From assembly GCA_002901265.1 (NCBI GenBank), contig PPHI01000074.1:62001-126000 (forward strand): a stretch of 64,000 nucleotides of DNA. Direction: 5' to 3'. The stretch is from Rhodopirellula baltica. Its GTDB lineage: Bacteria > Planctomycetota > Planctomycetia > Pirellulales > Pirellulaceae. A model generated the notes under the pieces. It did no database searches, was not told where the DNA came from, and saw only the letters and a program-made list of their open reading frames with translations. Below, in pieces: positions 18,280-26,361 of the stretch; positions within the stretch are counted from its first letter, which is position 1; every line of letters begins with the position of its first letter. The position numbers and the translations under genes are program-made.

Positions 18280-18593
18280 GGTTTCTCCGAATCAGGGCAC
18301 TCGCAAACCAATTTGGCACAACCCGGACAACCGCTACCGTATTTTGCGACCAGTGCAGCATTCAGATCGATGTCGGCAACATTGGCAATCGTCGCCAACC
18401 AAGCGATCACATCGGCAAATTCTTCGGCAAGGTTTTCTCGATCGTTGCCACGGAGGGCCGATGAGAGCTCGCCGACTTCTTCCATCAGCCACATGAACGT
18501 GCCCTCCACCCCACGGGCGACGTCCTTTTCGTAGTACATCTGGTGGATGTGCCGCTGGAGATCGGCGATCGAAAGCTCGTTAGGTTTGCTCAT
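18276..18593 (-). CDS. MazG-like nucleotide pyrophosphohydrolase
   Basis: A 105-residue all-alpha NTP-PPase-like protein from the ATG at 18593. An in-frame extension to 18689 lacks family similarity. The metal-binding pattern is visible as EEVGEL (E38, E39, E42) and EEFADV (E57, E58, D61). It probably hydrolyses (d)NTPs or related nucleotides to monophosphate and pyrophosphate. The tail is unusual: CPGC and CEC within the last 20 residues suggest a small zinc-binding knot. First gene of a set with the 791-residue membrane protein, with a 4-bp overlap. Confidence 0.8.
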   Translation of the reverse strand: MSKPNELSIADLQRHIHQMYYEKDVARGVEGTFMWLMEEVGELSSALRGNDRENLAEEFADVIAWLATIANVADIDLNAALVAKYGSGCPGCAKLVCECPDSEKP

Positions 18594-18908
18594 GGTCGGG
18601 TCGATACAGACGGAAAAAATCGTTCTGCGGGGAATTGTAGGGGGCGAGGTCTTGTTCCGCGACCGGCGGAAAGATCGCCAGAGTTGCAATCCCTTTCAGC
18701 AACATGCGGGGGGCTAACAGTCCGTCAGAGATTCCCAGGAAACGCTTTCGCAACCAGGCTTCGCCTGTTAGATTAATCTCCAGATTTCGAATAGGCATTC
18801 GTACAGCGCGCGACCGGTTTTGGTTCCCCTTTGGCGAGCGAAATGTCTGAGAATTCATGTTTTGGCTTCGTGCCCTTTTGATTCGCTCTTTCTATCCCAC
18901 GTCAGTCG

Positions 18909-20096
18909 TTGACAAATTCAGAGCCCCTGCCGCCCGCGTCTCGCAAGGCGGATCGCCCGGCCGACTTTCATCGGTACCCGTTTTACGCCCCTCGCTTTTG
19001 GCACGGGATGCGGCCGTTGACTTGGCTGGGGCTGCTTCGCGAGGGATCAGGACAGATCCATCCCAGTCGGATCAGCCACGTTTTGGGTGTTTCGCTGGCG
19101 GTTCCGTTCAACACCTTGTTAGCCGGCTTGCAACAGGTCCTCTGTGGCAGGCGTTTGGCAACAGCGGAACTTCATGGACCACCTGTTTTCATCATCGGAC
19201 ATTGGCGAAGCGGTACGACCCTGCTGCACGAGTTGATGGTTCTGGACGAACGTTACAGCAGTCCATCGACGTTCCAGTGTTTCGCGCCACATCACTTCCT
19301 GATTTCGGAGTGGGTGTTTCAGAAATTCTTCCGCTGGTTGCTGCCGGGAAAACGCCCGATGGACAATATGGCGACCGGTTGGGACCGCCCTCAGGAAGAC
19401 GAATTCGCGCTGATGAATTTGGGGCTGCCTTCGCCCTATCGTCACATCGCGTTTCCGCGACAAGTTCCACGCGATCTGGAGTATCTGGATTTTGAAGGCG
19501 TCTCACGAACCGATCGTGATCGCTGGCTTGCCGGACTGCGTCGGTTCTTGCTCGGGGTCAGCAGTGTCACCGGACGGCCGTTAGTCATCAAAAGTCCGAC
19601 ACATACCGGACGGATCGCCGAACTGGCGAAGGCGTTTCCGGATGCACGTTTTATCCACGTCACTCGTGACCCCAGGTCGTTGTTCCCGTCGACATGTCGG
19701 CTTTGGCATAGCTTGGCAGACGTTCAGGGCTTACAAGTTCCGAGGCCTTACAAGCCGGTCGAAGACGCCGAGACGACGACGCCAGAAAAGCAATACGTCA
19801 TCGACTGCTTTCGGCGGATGTACGCTGCGTTTTTGCGAGATCGGTCGAAGATCGATCCTAGCCGGATCGTTGAACTGAAGTACGAAGATCTGATCGCAGA
19901 TCCGGTCGAGTCGCTGCACTCAATCTATCAGCGACTACGGCTCAGTGACTTTGAATCGGTCCGGCCGACGATCGAGAAATGGGCGGAGAGCGAACACCGC
20001 TCCTATAAAGTTAATCGCCACCAGCTCAGCGATCACGATGAAACGTTGATTCGCGAGCAGTGGCGTGACTACTTCGATGCCTATGGATACGTCTAG
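18909..20096 (+). CDS. Sulfotransferase family protein
   Basis: 395 residues read from a TTG at 18909. The 5'-phosphosulfate-binding loop GHWRSGTTLL lies at residues 97-106, and the 3'-phosphate motif is IHVTRDPRSLF with Arg253. It should transfer sulfate from PAPS to a hydroxyl or amine, perhaps on a glycan or lipid, as is common for planctomycete members of this family. The first 90 residues hold a predicted membrane-proximal helix region but no clear signal peptide. The start codon is not certain. The 3' end overlaps the convergent copper-binding protein gene by 4 bp. Confidence 0.85.
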   Translation: MTNSEPLPPASRKADRPADFHRYPFYAPRFWHGMRPLTWLGLLREGSGQIHPSRISHVLGVSLAVPFNTLLAGLQQVLCGRRLATAELHGPPVFIIGHWRSGTTLLHELMVLDERYSSPSTFQCFAPHHFLISEWVFQKFFRWLLPGKRPMDNMATGWDRPQEDEFALMNLGLPSPYRHIAFPRQVPRDLEYLDFEGVSRTDRDRWLAGLRRFLLGVSSVTGRPLVIKSPTHTGRIAELAKAFPDARFIHVTRDPRSLFPSTCRLWHSLADVQGLQVPRPYKPVEDAETTTPEKQYVIDCFRRMYAAFLRDRSKIDPSRIVELKYEDLIADPVESLHSIYQRLRLSDFESVRPTIEKWAESEHRSYKVNRHQLSDHDETLIREQWRDYFDAYGYV

Positions 20097-20425
20097 GCGG
20101 ACATTGCCGAGCAGGTCTTGTAGCACTCGCGACAACAGCGGACACACTCATCCATGCCGCCAATTTGTTCACAACTGTCCGCGCACGCGGCACAGATCTC
20201 TGCGCACGCGTCGCAGTAATGCGAATGGAACGAGCTATTGCGGCTCATGAAGCTGACGCATGCTTCACAGGACGCGATGCAATCGAGCATCAGCTTGGTG
20301 TGTTGTTTGCTGACATGTTCTCCGCCTTGGTCCAGGCACATTGACGTGAACATGTCACCGAGTGTGGTCAAGCATTTGTGGCAGTTTTCGATGCATTCTG
20401 ATTTCAAATCGGTTGCGGTAGCCAT
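20093..20425 (-). CDS. Four-helix-bundle copper-binding protein (DUF326/Csp-like)
   Basis: A 110-residue protein with 17 cysteines arranged as CxxxCxxC-type repeats along predicted helices, plus several His. This is the pattern of the Csp copper-storage family, in which a four-helix bundle holds many Cu(I) ions in its core. There is no signal peptide, so it is like the cytosolic Csp3 type. The start is taken at MATATDL (20425); a Met five codons upstream is also in frame. It would protect against or store copper. No copper-regulatory gene is adjacent. Confidence 0.87.
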   Translation of the reverse strand: MATATDLKSECIENCHKCLTTLGDMFTSMCLDQGGEHVSKQHTKLMLDCIASCEACVSFMSRNSSFHSHYCDACAEICAACADSCEQIGGMDECVRCCRECYKTCSAMSA

Positions 20426-20517
20426 CCAAGTTTCCTCCATCGCGTATCAAATTCGGTGCTTTGACGATGCAAGGGGCACGATGCAGGAAACGTGCCGCGA
20501 TTGTTACCGAAGTGAAA

Positions 20518-21414
20518 TCATTTTTCGCAGGGGTCTGATTCGTGGCTACCAACTTCGCTGATCACTGCGGTGATGTTGTCTGGCCCCCCGGCTTCGTTTG
20601 CTCGGTTGATCAGCATTTCGCTGGCCTGTTCGCAGCTTCCCGCTTCGAGCACGGTTTCCAAGATCGTTTCGTCGTTCAAGACGCCTGACAGCCCGTCACT
20701 GCAAAGCAGAACTCGATCGCCCGCTTTCAGTTCCGTACGAATCGCTTCAGGGCGAACGAGTTTGTCGCTCGCGCCGACACAATTCCAAAGGACGTGTCGC
20801 CAGTGTCTCAATGACGGATCGTCTTTTTCGAAACCGCCGTCCGTAATCATTTGCTGTGCGATGGTGTGGTCGGTGGTGAGCTGCTGAATTTCTTTGTCGC
20901 GAATCAAATAGCATCGACTATCGCCCGCGTGCACCACATACATCTTCGGCGGCAAGATGTAAGCCATCGTTACGGTAGTGCCCATGGTGCGGATGCCATC
21001 GGTTGATTCAGACCAGAGCTTTTCTTGAATCGCGATCAGACATTGCGACAGTTCGTCAACGAAGTCGTCTTCTTCCGACACGGTCAACTTGAGAAACCAG
21101 TGCATCATGTCGAGGACATAGCGTGCCGATGCTTCGACGGCGATGCGGCTTGCTTTTTCTCCATCGGCATGCCCGCCCATGCCGTCAGCAACAACCAAGA
21201 GGTGGCCTTCTTGGCACCCAAATAACTCGTTGCCGCAGTCGCTGTGATCGACATCTGTATCACGAATTGTCAATTGTCGACGGAGGTCCGCAATCAAATA
21301 ATGGTCCTGGTTTTCGCTGCGTTTCTTTCCGACGTCTGATCGTCCGGCGATTGCCAATGAGAGGACATCGAACTCATCCAGATCGATCGTTGTGTCAGGC
21401 GGTTGGTGTAACAT
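20518..21414 (-). CDS. PP2C-type serine/threonine protein phosphatase
   Basis: 298 residues with the PP2C motifs in order: RSENQD, VVADGMGGHADG (metal-binding Asp and Gly), HAGDSRCYLIRD, LCSDGLSGVL and GGPDNITAV. It removes phosphate from Ser/Thr using two Mn/Mg ions. The N-terminal 20 residues are a short acidic leader and there is no membrane helix. Its kinase partner is not in the window; the FHA protein at 44.4 kb would be a reader of such phosphorylation, though distant. Confidence 0.93.
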   Translation of the reverse strand: MLHQPPDTTIDLDEFDVLSLAIAGRSDVGKKRSENQDHYLIADLRRQLTIRDTDVDHSDCGNELFGCQEGHLLVVADGMGGHADGEKASRIAVEASARYVLDMMHWFLKLTVSEEDDFVDELSQCLIAIQEKLWSESTDGIRTMGTTVTMAYILPPKMYVVHAGDSRCYLIRDKEIQQLTTDHTIAQQMITDGGFEKDDPSLRHWRHVLWNCVGASDKLVRPEAIRTELKAGDRVLLCSDGLSGVLNDETILETVLEAGSCEQASEMLINRANEAGGPDNITAVISEVGSHESDPCEK

Positions 21415-21636
21415 CGGTCAGGATCCAAAAGTGAAAAGTCTGTGTCAGCCGTGGACGTTTTGAAATTCAACTCTCGTGCCAATGTTGTGCTGATGACCGG
21501 TATCTGGTCTTGCACCCGCCACTCGCTGCCACCAATCGCAAGCCGAATTGGAAACGCAATTCTCTGTTGGCGCAATCTTTGCGTAACGGGATCGCACTCG
21601 CAAGACTGACAAACATACAGATCACAGGAGTGGGAA

Positions 21637-21855
21637 ATGGCTCAAAAATTTCGCGTGAACCAATATGTCCAGTGGAATCACGCCGGGAACACAGCCACCG
21701 GGCAAATCATCGAGTCCCATCAAGAAAAAGTCACACGTACGATCAAAGGCAACGAAGTCACTCGAAATGCCGACGAAGACAACCCTGCGTATCTAATCAA
21801 GCAAGACGACGGCGATCGGGTTTTGAAAAGTGAATCGGAGCTGTCAAAAGCCTGA
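21637..21855 (+). CDS. DUF2945 (HVA1 family) small protein
   Basis: A 72-residue soluble protein of the DUF2945/HVA1 family (Tudor-like). Typical features are FRVNQYVQWNHAGNTATG near the start, DEDNPAYLIKQDDGDRV and a KSESEL end. It is a compact beta-barrel of unknown role, found in bacteria and fungi. The ATG at 21637 is preceded by CACAGGAGTG at about 8-10 bases, a good ribosome binding site. It stands alone between the phosphatase and the DUF1080 lipoprotein. Confidence 0.9.
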   Translation: MAQKFRVNQYVQWNHAGNTATGQIIESHQEKVTRTIKGNEVTRNADEDNPAYLIKQDDGDRVLKSESELSKA

Positions 21856-22096
21856 GGGTGCCGGTTGGTCGGAATTCTCCCACTCTGTTCGCTTCTGTGC
21901 CTCAGGTCGTAATGCCTTAGAGTTTGCTGTGCGATCAGAGATGGACCGCTGTAACTTTGGGGGATCCGATCGACGTGAGCTTGCACCATCGAAGGGGAGA
22001 TCACGATTGTCATTGATCACGCTACAATCGGGGACGCATGTCAAATGCTTGGCAAGTTGAATACGTCAAAGGCCCTACAGGATTGTTGCACCCGCC

Positions 22097-23440
22097 ATGG
22101 CATGGAAAACTCCCTTCATCTCGTTGAATTGCATGTTGCTGCTGACCGGATTGTTGGTCGGTTGCGGGGCCAAAAAAGAAGCCGGCGAGACGAGCGATAT
22201 CACGGCGGAATCGTCTGCAAGTCGGGAGCCCTCCGCAAACCGGAAGCCCTCTGCGCAGGCTGGAAATGAAGCGAAGGCGGCGCAGATCGAAAATGCGGCG
22301 GCGAGTCAAATCTATGAAGTCAGTGCGGACGAATTGCTGGCGGCACGATTGCCAGCGGACAAAGCGGCGCAAGGTTGGGTGCGGTTGTTCGACGGATACA
22401 CGTTCGTCGGTTGGCAGCACAGTGGCGAAGCGAACTTTCGCGTCGAAGAGGGAACCATCGTCGTTGACGAAGGCAAGCAAGGCCTGATCTGTACGACGAC
22501 GATTTGGGGTGATTTTGAATTGACGCTTCAATTCAACGCCGATGAGCAGACAAACAGCGGCGTGTTTGTCCGGACCCCATTGTCGCCCAGCGATCCATCG
22601 TCGGATTGCTACGAAATCAACATCGCGCCCGATGACAATCCCTTTCCTACCGGCAGCATCGTGCAGCGGCAAAAGGTCGACGCGGAAGCTGCTGGTCCGC
22701 AAACACCAGGCCAATGGCGAACGATGACGATCGTCGCAGAAGGCGCAACCGTGTCTGTGTCATTGGACGAGAAGGTCGTGTGCCAGTACGAGGACCCAGC
22801 GAGTCTCGCACCGCGACGGATCGGTCTTCAGCACAACTCCGGTCGCGTCGCATTTCGCGATGTCCAAATTCGTGCACTCGGTATGACACCGATGATCGAT
22901 GCCGAACTGTCGCAGTGGAAAAAGTATCCCGAGATGGAGGGTGAATTCACCGTGAACGCGGACCGCGAGCTGCACGTCGACGGTGGCAAGACGCAGATCG
23001 AAACCCGCGAACGCTATGCAAATTTTGTCTTGGTGAGCGAGTACAAAATCGACAAGCCGAACATGAACTCGGGGCTATTCTTCCGCTGTATCCCCGGTGA
23101 CGAGATGATGGGGTATGAGTGCCAAGTCAACAACGACTTTAAAGACGATTCCAGGCTATCACCGGCCGACTGCGGTACTGGCGGAATCTTTCGTCGACAG
23201 GACGCACGCGTGGTGGCGGGCGACAACGGAACTTGGTCAACCGTCACGCTCCAGGCATACGAGAACCACATTGCCGCTTGGGTCAATGGGATTCAAGTCA
23301 GCGATTGGGAAGACACTCGCAAGCCCGATGCGAACCCACGTCGCGGGCGACGTGACGACGCGGGAAGCATCATGATCCAAGGGCACGATCCGACAACGGA
23401 CGTGCTGTACCGGAACATGCAAATCAAAGCGATGCAGTGA
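22097..23440 (+). CDS. DUF1080 (3-keto-disaccharide hydrolase-like) lipoprotein, two domains
   Basis: 447 residues. The signal peptide ends in a lipobox LVGC (Cys23), so the protein should be lipid-anchored. Two DUF1080 (concanavalin-like) domains follow, at about 95-265 and 280-445, with WVRLFDGYTFVGW, TNSGVFVRTPL and EINIAPDDNP in the first and MNSGLFFRCIPGDEMMGYE in the second. The family binds or cleaves sugars, including 3-keto-disaccharides, and is greatly expanded in planctomycetes. It probably serves polysaccharide breakdown in the periplasm. Substrate unknown. Confidence 0.9.
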   Translation: MAWKTPFISLNCMLLLTGLLVGCGAKKEAGETSDITAESSASREPSANRKPSAQAGNEAKAAQIENAAASQIYEVSADELLAARLPADKAAQGWVRLFDGYTFVGWQHSGEANFRVEEGTIVVDEGKQGLICTTTIWGDFELTLQFNADEQTNSGVFVRTPLSPSDPSSDCYEINIAPDDNPFPTGSIVQRQKVDAEAAGPQTPGQWRTMTIVAEGATVSVSLDEKVVCQYEDPASLAPRRIGLQHNSGRVAFRDVQIRALGMTPMIDAELSQWKKYPEMEGEFTVNADRELHVDGGKTQIETRERYANFVLVSEYKIDKPNMNSGLFFRCIPGDEMMGYECQVNNDFKDDSRLSPADCGTGGIFRRQDARVVAGDNGTWSTVTLQAYENHIAAWVNGIQVSDWEDTRKPDANPRRGRRDDAGSIMIQGHDPTTDVLYRNMQIKAMQ

Positions 23441-23447
23441 CCATCGG

Positions 23448-23474
23448 CTGCGTTCGTTAGACCAGCGAACGCAG
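23448..23474. terminator. Bidirectional terminator hairpin
   Basis: CTGCGTTCG (23448-23456) pairs perfectly with CGAACGCAG (23466-23474) around a 9-nt loop. It spans the 16-bp gap between the convergent DUF1080 and ispH genes and reaches into the last codons of ispH. A 9-bp GC-rich stem at a convergent junction fits a shared terminator; no long T-tract follows. Confidence 0.5.
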
Positions 23475-24386
23475 TGGCTTGGGCAGCGGGAACTCGACCG
23501 ATTCCTCGCGAACGGTCGCCAGTTCGACGGTCGCATCAAACTGACTTTTCAGCCAGTCGATCGTTTCTTGGACAACTGATTCTGGGGCACTGGCTCCGGC
23601 CGTGATCAGCACGACATCGTCGGCGGAAAAGTCATCCTTTGAGAGATCTTGCGGCCCATCAACCAAAAACGAACGACGTTCGTTTTCATCGGCAAGTTCT
23701 TTCAAGCGTCGGCTGTTGCTACTGTTTTGGCTGCCAAGTACGACGACTTTATCGGCGTCGCCGGCGAGTGTTTTGACGGCGTCTTGTCGATTTTGGGTCG
23801 CGTAGCAGATGTCGCCTTTGGGTGGGCTCTTGATGCTGGGAAAGCGGGATCGCAGCTTTTCGATGATGCGATTGGCATCATCAACGCTAAGCGTCGTTTG
23901 GGTCAGCAGGGCCAGTTTGGATTCGTCGGCGACCGACAGCGAATCGACGTCCTCTTCGGTTTCGACCAAGATAATCGCTTCGGGGGCCTCGCCCATGGTG
24001 CCGATCACTTCGTCGTGGCCTTCGTGTCCGATCAAGAAGATTGTGTAGCCCGCCTTGGCGTACTTGATCGCTTCGAGGTGGACTTTGGTGACCAGCGGGC
24101 AGGTCGCGTCCAAAGCTGTTAAATTCCTAGCCTGGGCGGCTTTGCGGATCTCTGGCGAAACGCCGTGTGCCGAAAACATCAGCACGCTGCTTTCGGGGAC
24201 TTCGTCGATGGAGTCGACGAAGACCGCACCTTTGGATTTGAACATTTCGACGACATACTGGTTGTGAACGATCTCGTGATACACATAGACCGGTGCCCCG
24301 AAATGCTTCAGTGTCAGGTCGAGCGAGTCGACCGCCATGTTGACTCCGGCACAAAATCCACGAGGGGCCGCCAGTACAATTTTCAT
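23457..24386 (-). CDS. ispH: 4-hydroxy-3-methylbut-2-enyl diphosphate reductase
   Basis: 309 residues, the last enzyme of the MEP pathway, reducing HMBPP to IPP and DMAPP with a [4Fe-4S] cluster. The three cluster cysteines are Cys12 (GFCAGV), Cys96 (DATCPLV) and Cys194 (GDICYATQNR). The proton-delivery Glu126 lies in HEGHDEV, and SAHGV is present. Length is typical. It is divergent from hpnC, with 29 bp between starts, so a shared regulatory region seems likely, and it supplies the precursors for the neighbouring squalene genes. Confidence 0.96.
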   Translation of the reverse strand: MKIVLAAPRGFCAGVNMAVDSLDLTLKHFGAPVYVYHEIVHNQYVVEMFKSKGAVFVDSIDEVPESSVLMFSAHGVSPEIRKAAQARNLTALDATCPLVTKVHLEAIKYAKAGYTIFLIGHEGHDEVIGTMGEAPEAIILVETEEDVDSLSVADESKLALLTQTTLSVDDANRIIEKLRSRFPSIKSPPKGDICYATQNRQDAVKTLAGDADKVVVLGSQNSSNSRRLKELADENERRSFLVDGPQDLSKDDFSADDVVLITAGASAPESVVQETIDWLKSQFDATVELATVREESVEFPLPKPLRSLV

Positions 24387-24415
24387 CAGTTCAAACCTGT
24401 ATTTCGTTTCTCAGA

Positions 24416-25363
24416 ATGCACGCCGATCGCGAATTAGCGTCCAGACAGCCACTTGGGGAGCAACTCGCGGGAAAATCGCCTGCCCGCGACGCGTTGGCTG
24501 GTGCCCATTCTGCGTCAATTCTCCGCCAAAGCGAGCGGGCATGCCGCCAATTGGCTCGCCGCCACTACGAAAACTTTCTGGTCGCATCGATTCTACTTCC
24601 CCGGCGATTGCGCCAACCGTTTTACAACATTTATGCGTTTTGTCGCACTGCCGATGATGTCGCCGACGAGTCAGGACGCCCAGACCTCGCCCTCCAAGGG
24701 CTGGACCGGATTGCGGAGGGTTTGGATGCATTATTCGCCGGAAACCCGCCGGCCGACGATTTCTATCCCGCACTAGCGGATACCGTGGCAACGTTCAATT
24801 TGCGGCAGGAGCCGTTTTTCGATTTGATCTCGGCGTTTCGCCAGGACCAGACCGTGACACGCTACGCCACTTTGGAGCAATTGCTGGACTATTGCGCTCG
24901 CTCGGCAAATCCCGTCGGGCGCCTGGTGTTGCAGTTGGCGGACATCCGAGACGCTCGCCGAGTGGAACTGTCCGACCAGATCTGTACGGGGCTGCAGCTG
25001 GCAAATTTTGCCCAGGATGTCGGGCGAGATTATTCGATCGGGCGTGTTTATCTACCCTCCGATTGGTGCCAGCGGCACGGCGTCACGACGGAGATGCTAT
25101 CCCAGAAAACGACGCCCGACGGACTACGTCGATTGCTGCGTGAGTTTTGTGATTTCGCCGAAAGCTGTTTTGATCGTGGGATGCCACTGGCCGATGAAGT
25201 CCCAAAGTGGCTTGCCGCCGATATTAAACTGTTCATCCACGGCGGATTGGAAACGTTGGCGGCCGTCCGGCGTTTCGATTTCGATGTGTTGCGGAAAAGG
25301 CCCAAGGTCGGGCCCATTACACAAGGCCGGCTCGTCCTGATGGCGATTCTTGGCAGGCTTTAA
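24416..25363 (+). CDS. hpnC: Squalene/presqualene synthase-like HpnC (hydroxysqualene synthase)
   Basis: 315 residues of the trans-isoprenyl diphosphate synthase (squalene/phytoene synthase) fold. In the HpnCDE route HpnD makes presqualene diphosphate from two FPP, HpnC converts it to hydroxysqualene and HpnE reduces that to squalene. The two aspartate-rich motifs are visible: TADDVADE in the first third and AQDVGRD in the middle, with GRVYLP after. The N-terminal 30 residues before ACRQLARRHYENF are extra relative to the core. It is followed by hpnD at 17 bp. Confidence 0.9.
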   Translation: MHADRELASRQPLGEQLAGKSPARDALAGAHSASILRQSERACRQLARRHYENFLVASILLPRRLRQPFYNIYAFCRTADDVADESGRPDLALQGLDRIAEGLDALFAGNPPADDFYPALADTVATFNLRQEPFFDLISAFRQDQTVTRYATLEQLLDYCARSANPVGRLVLQLADIRDARRVELSDQICTGLQLANFAQDVGRDYSIGRVYLPSDWCQRHGVTTEMLSQKTTPDGLRRLLREFCDFAESCFDRGMPLADEVPKWLAADIKLFIHGGLETLAAVRRFDFDVLRKRPKVGPITQGRLVLMAILGRL

Positions 25364-25380
25364 CCAGTTCAATTGCACCG

Positions 25381-26361
25381 ATGCAGTCCACGCGACAGAT
25401 CACGACCAGCTATCGCGACGTACGCCGAATCGCGCGGCGCAGCGGAAGCAATTTCTACCGCTCGTTCTGGCTGTTGCCGCGGGGCAAGCGGAATGCCATG
25501 TGCGCACTGTATGCGTTTGCGCGGATCACCGATGACATTGGCGATTGCAACGAGCCCGCAGCGCTGCGTACCCGGTGGCTGGATTGGTGGCGGCAAACGA
25601 CGGCACTGAATCTGATCACCGACAAGCCAAAAGACGAAGTCCTGCTCGCACCAGGGATTCCCAAGAGCACCGCCGATTGGCCGATCGATTTGGTCGCGCG
25701 AGCTCGGCAGATCTTTCCGGCACTCCATGACACCGTCAATCGGTTTCGAATTCCAAGTCGGTATCTGCTCGAAATCGTTGACGGCGTGTTGGCCGACCAA
25801 CAAAAGACCCGTTTCGATACCTACGAACAGCTTGAGCATTATTGCTACTTGGTCGCATCGGCGGTTGGGTTGGCGTGCTTGCACATCTGGGAGTTTGACG
25901 AGCCGCTGCCTTCCGAAGCTGCAATCGATTGTGGTCTGGCGTTTCAGTTGACCAACATCTTGCGTGACATTTCCGAAGACGCTCGGCGCGGCCGAATCTA
26001 TTTGCCTCGCCAGCACTTTTCGCAGCATGGGTTGGCCGAAGATGACTTGTTGCGGCCGCGGGCCGATGACCGGTTGGCATGTTTGGTCGAAGACGAAATT
26101 CGCCGCGCCAAAGTGCTTTACGCGAGCGGATGGCGGGTGTGGGAATCCTTGGGGCCAGACGGTCGTCCAATGTTTTCCATGATGTGGCGGACGTATCGAA
26201 AACTACTCGATCGGATTGCCGACGACCCGCGTGCCGTCGCGACGAAACGCATTCGCTTGTCGCGCAAGGAACGGATGGGCCTCGTTTCGCAGCACTTCTT
26301 TCCGCCACTTTTCCGACGTTTGCCTGTACCGCCCTTGGAAGTTGCCGAGGTTCGCCGGTGA
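25381..26361 (+). CDS. hpnD: Presqualene diphosphate synthase HpnD
   Basis: 326 residues, a squalene/phytoene synthase-family protein with motifs ARITDDIGD and ILRDISEDARRGR, and RSGSNFYRSFWLLPRGKR at the N-terminus as in HpnD. It condenses two farnesyl diphosphates to presqualene diphosphate. The stop overlaps the GTG start of hpnE, so the three genes read as one operon. No squalene-hopene cyclase is in the window; the product may feed hopanoids or sterol-like lipids elsewhere. Confidence 0.9.
   Translation: MQSTRQITTSYRDVRRIARRSGSNFYRSFWLLPRGKRNAMCALYAFARITDDIGDCNEPAALRTRWLDWWRQTTALNLITDKPKDEVLLAPGIPKSTADWPIDLVARARQIFPALHDTVNRFRIPSRYLLEIVDGVLADQQKTRFDTYEQLEHYCYLVASAVGLACLHIWEFDEPLPSEAAIDCGLAFQLTNILRDISEDARRGRIYLPRQHFSQHGLAEDDLLRPRADDRLACLVEDEIRRAKVLYASGWRVWESLGPDGRPMFSMMWRTYRKLLDRIADDPRAVATKRIRLSRKERMGLVSQHFFPPLFRRLPVPPLEVAEVRR

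Noticed and set aside
22007-22028. Sigma-70-like promoter TTGTCA and TACAAT before the DUF1080 gene
   Set aside because: The spacing is only 10 bp, too short for a normal promoter.
26079-26357. Upstream in-frame extension of hpnE
   Set aside because: It lies wholly inside hpnD in another frame; the GTG at 26358 gives the expected FAD-motif N-terminus.
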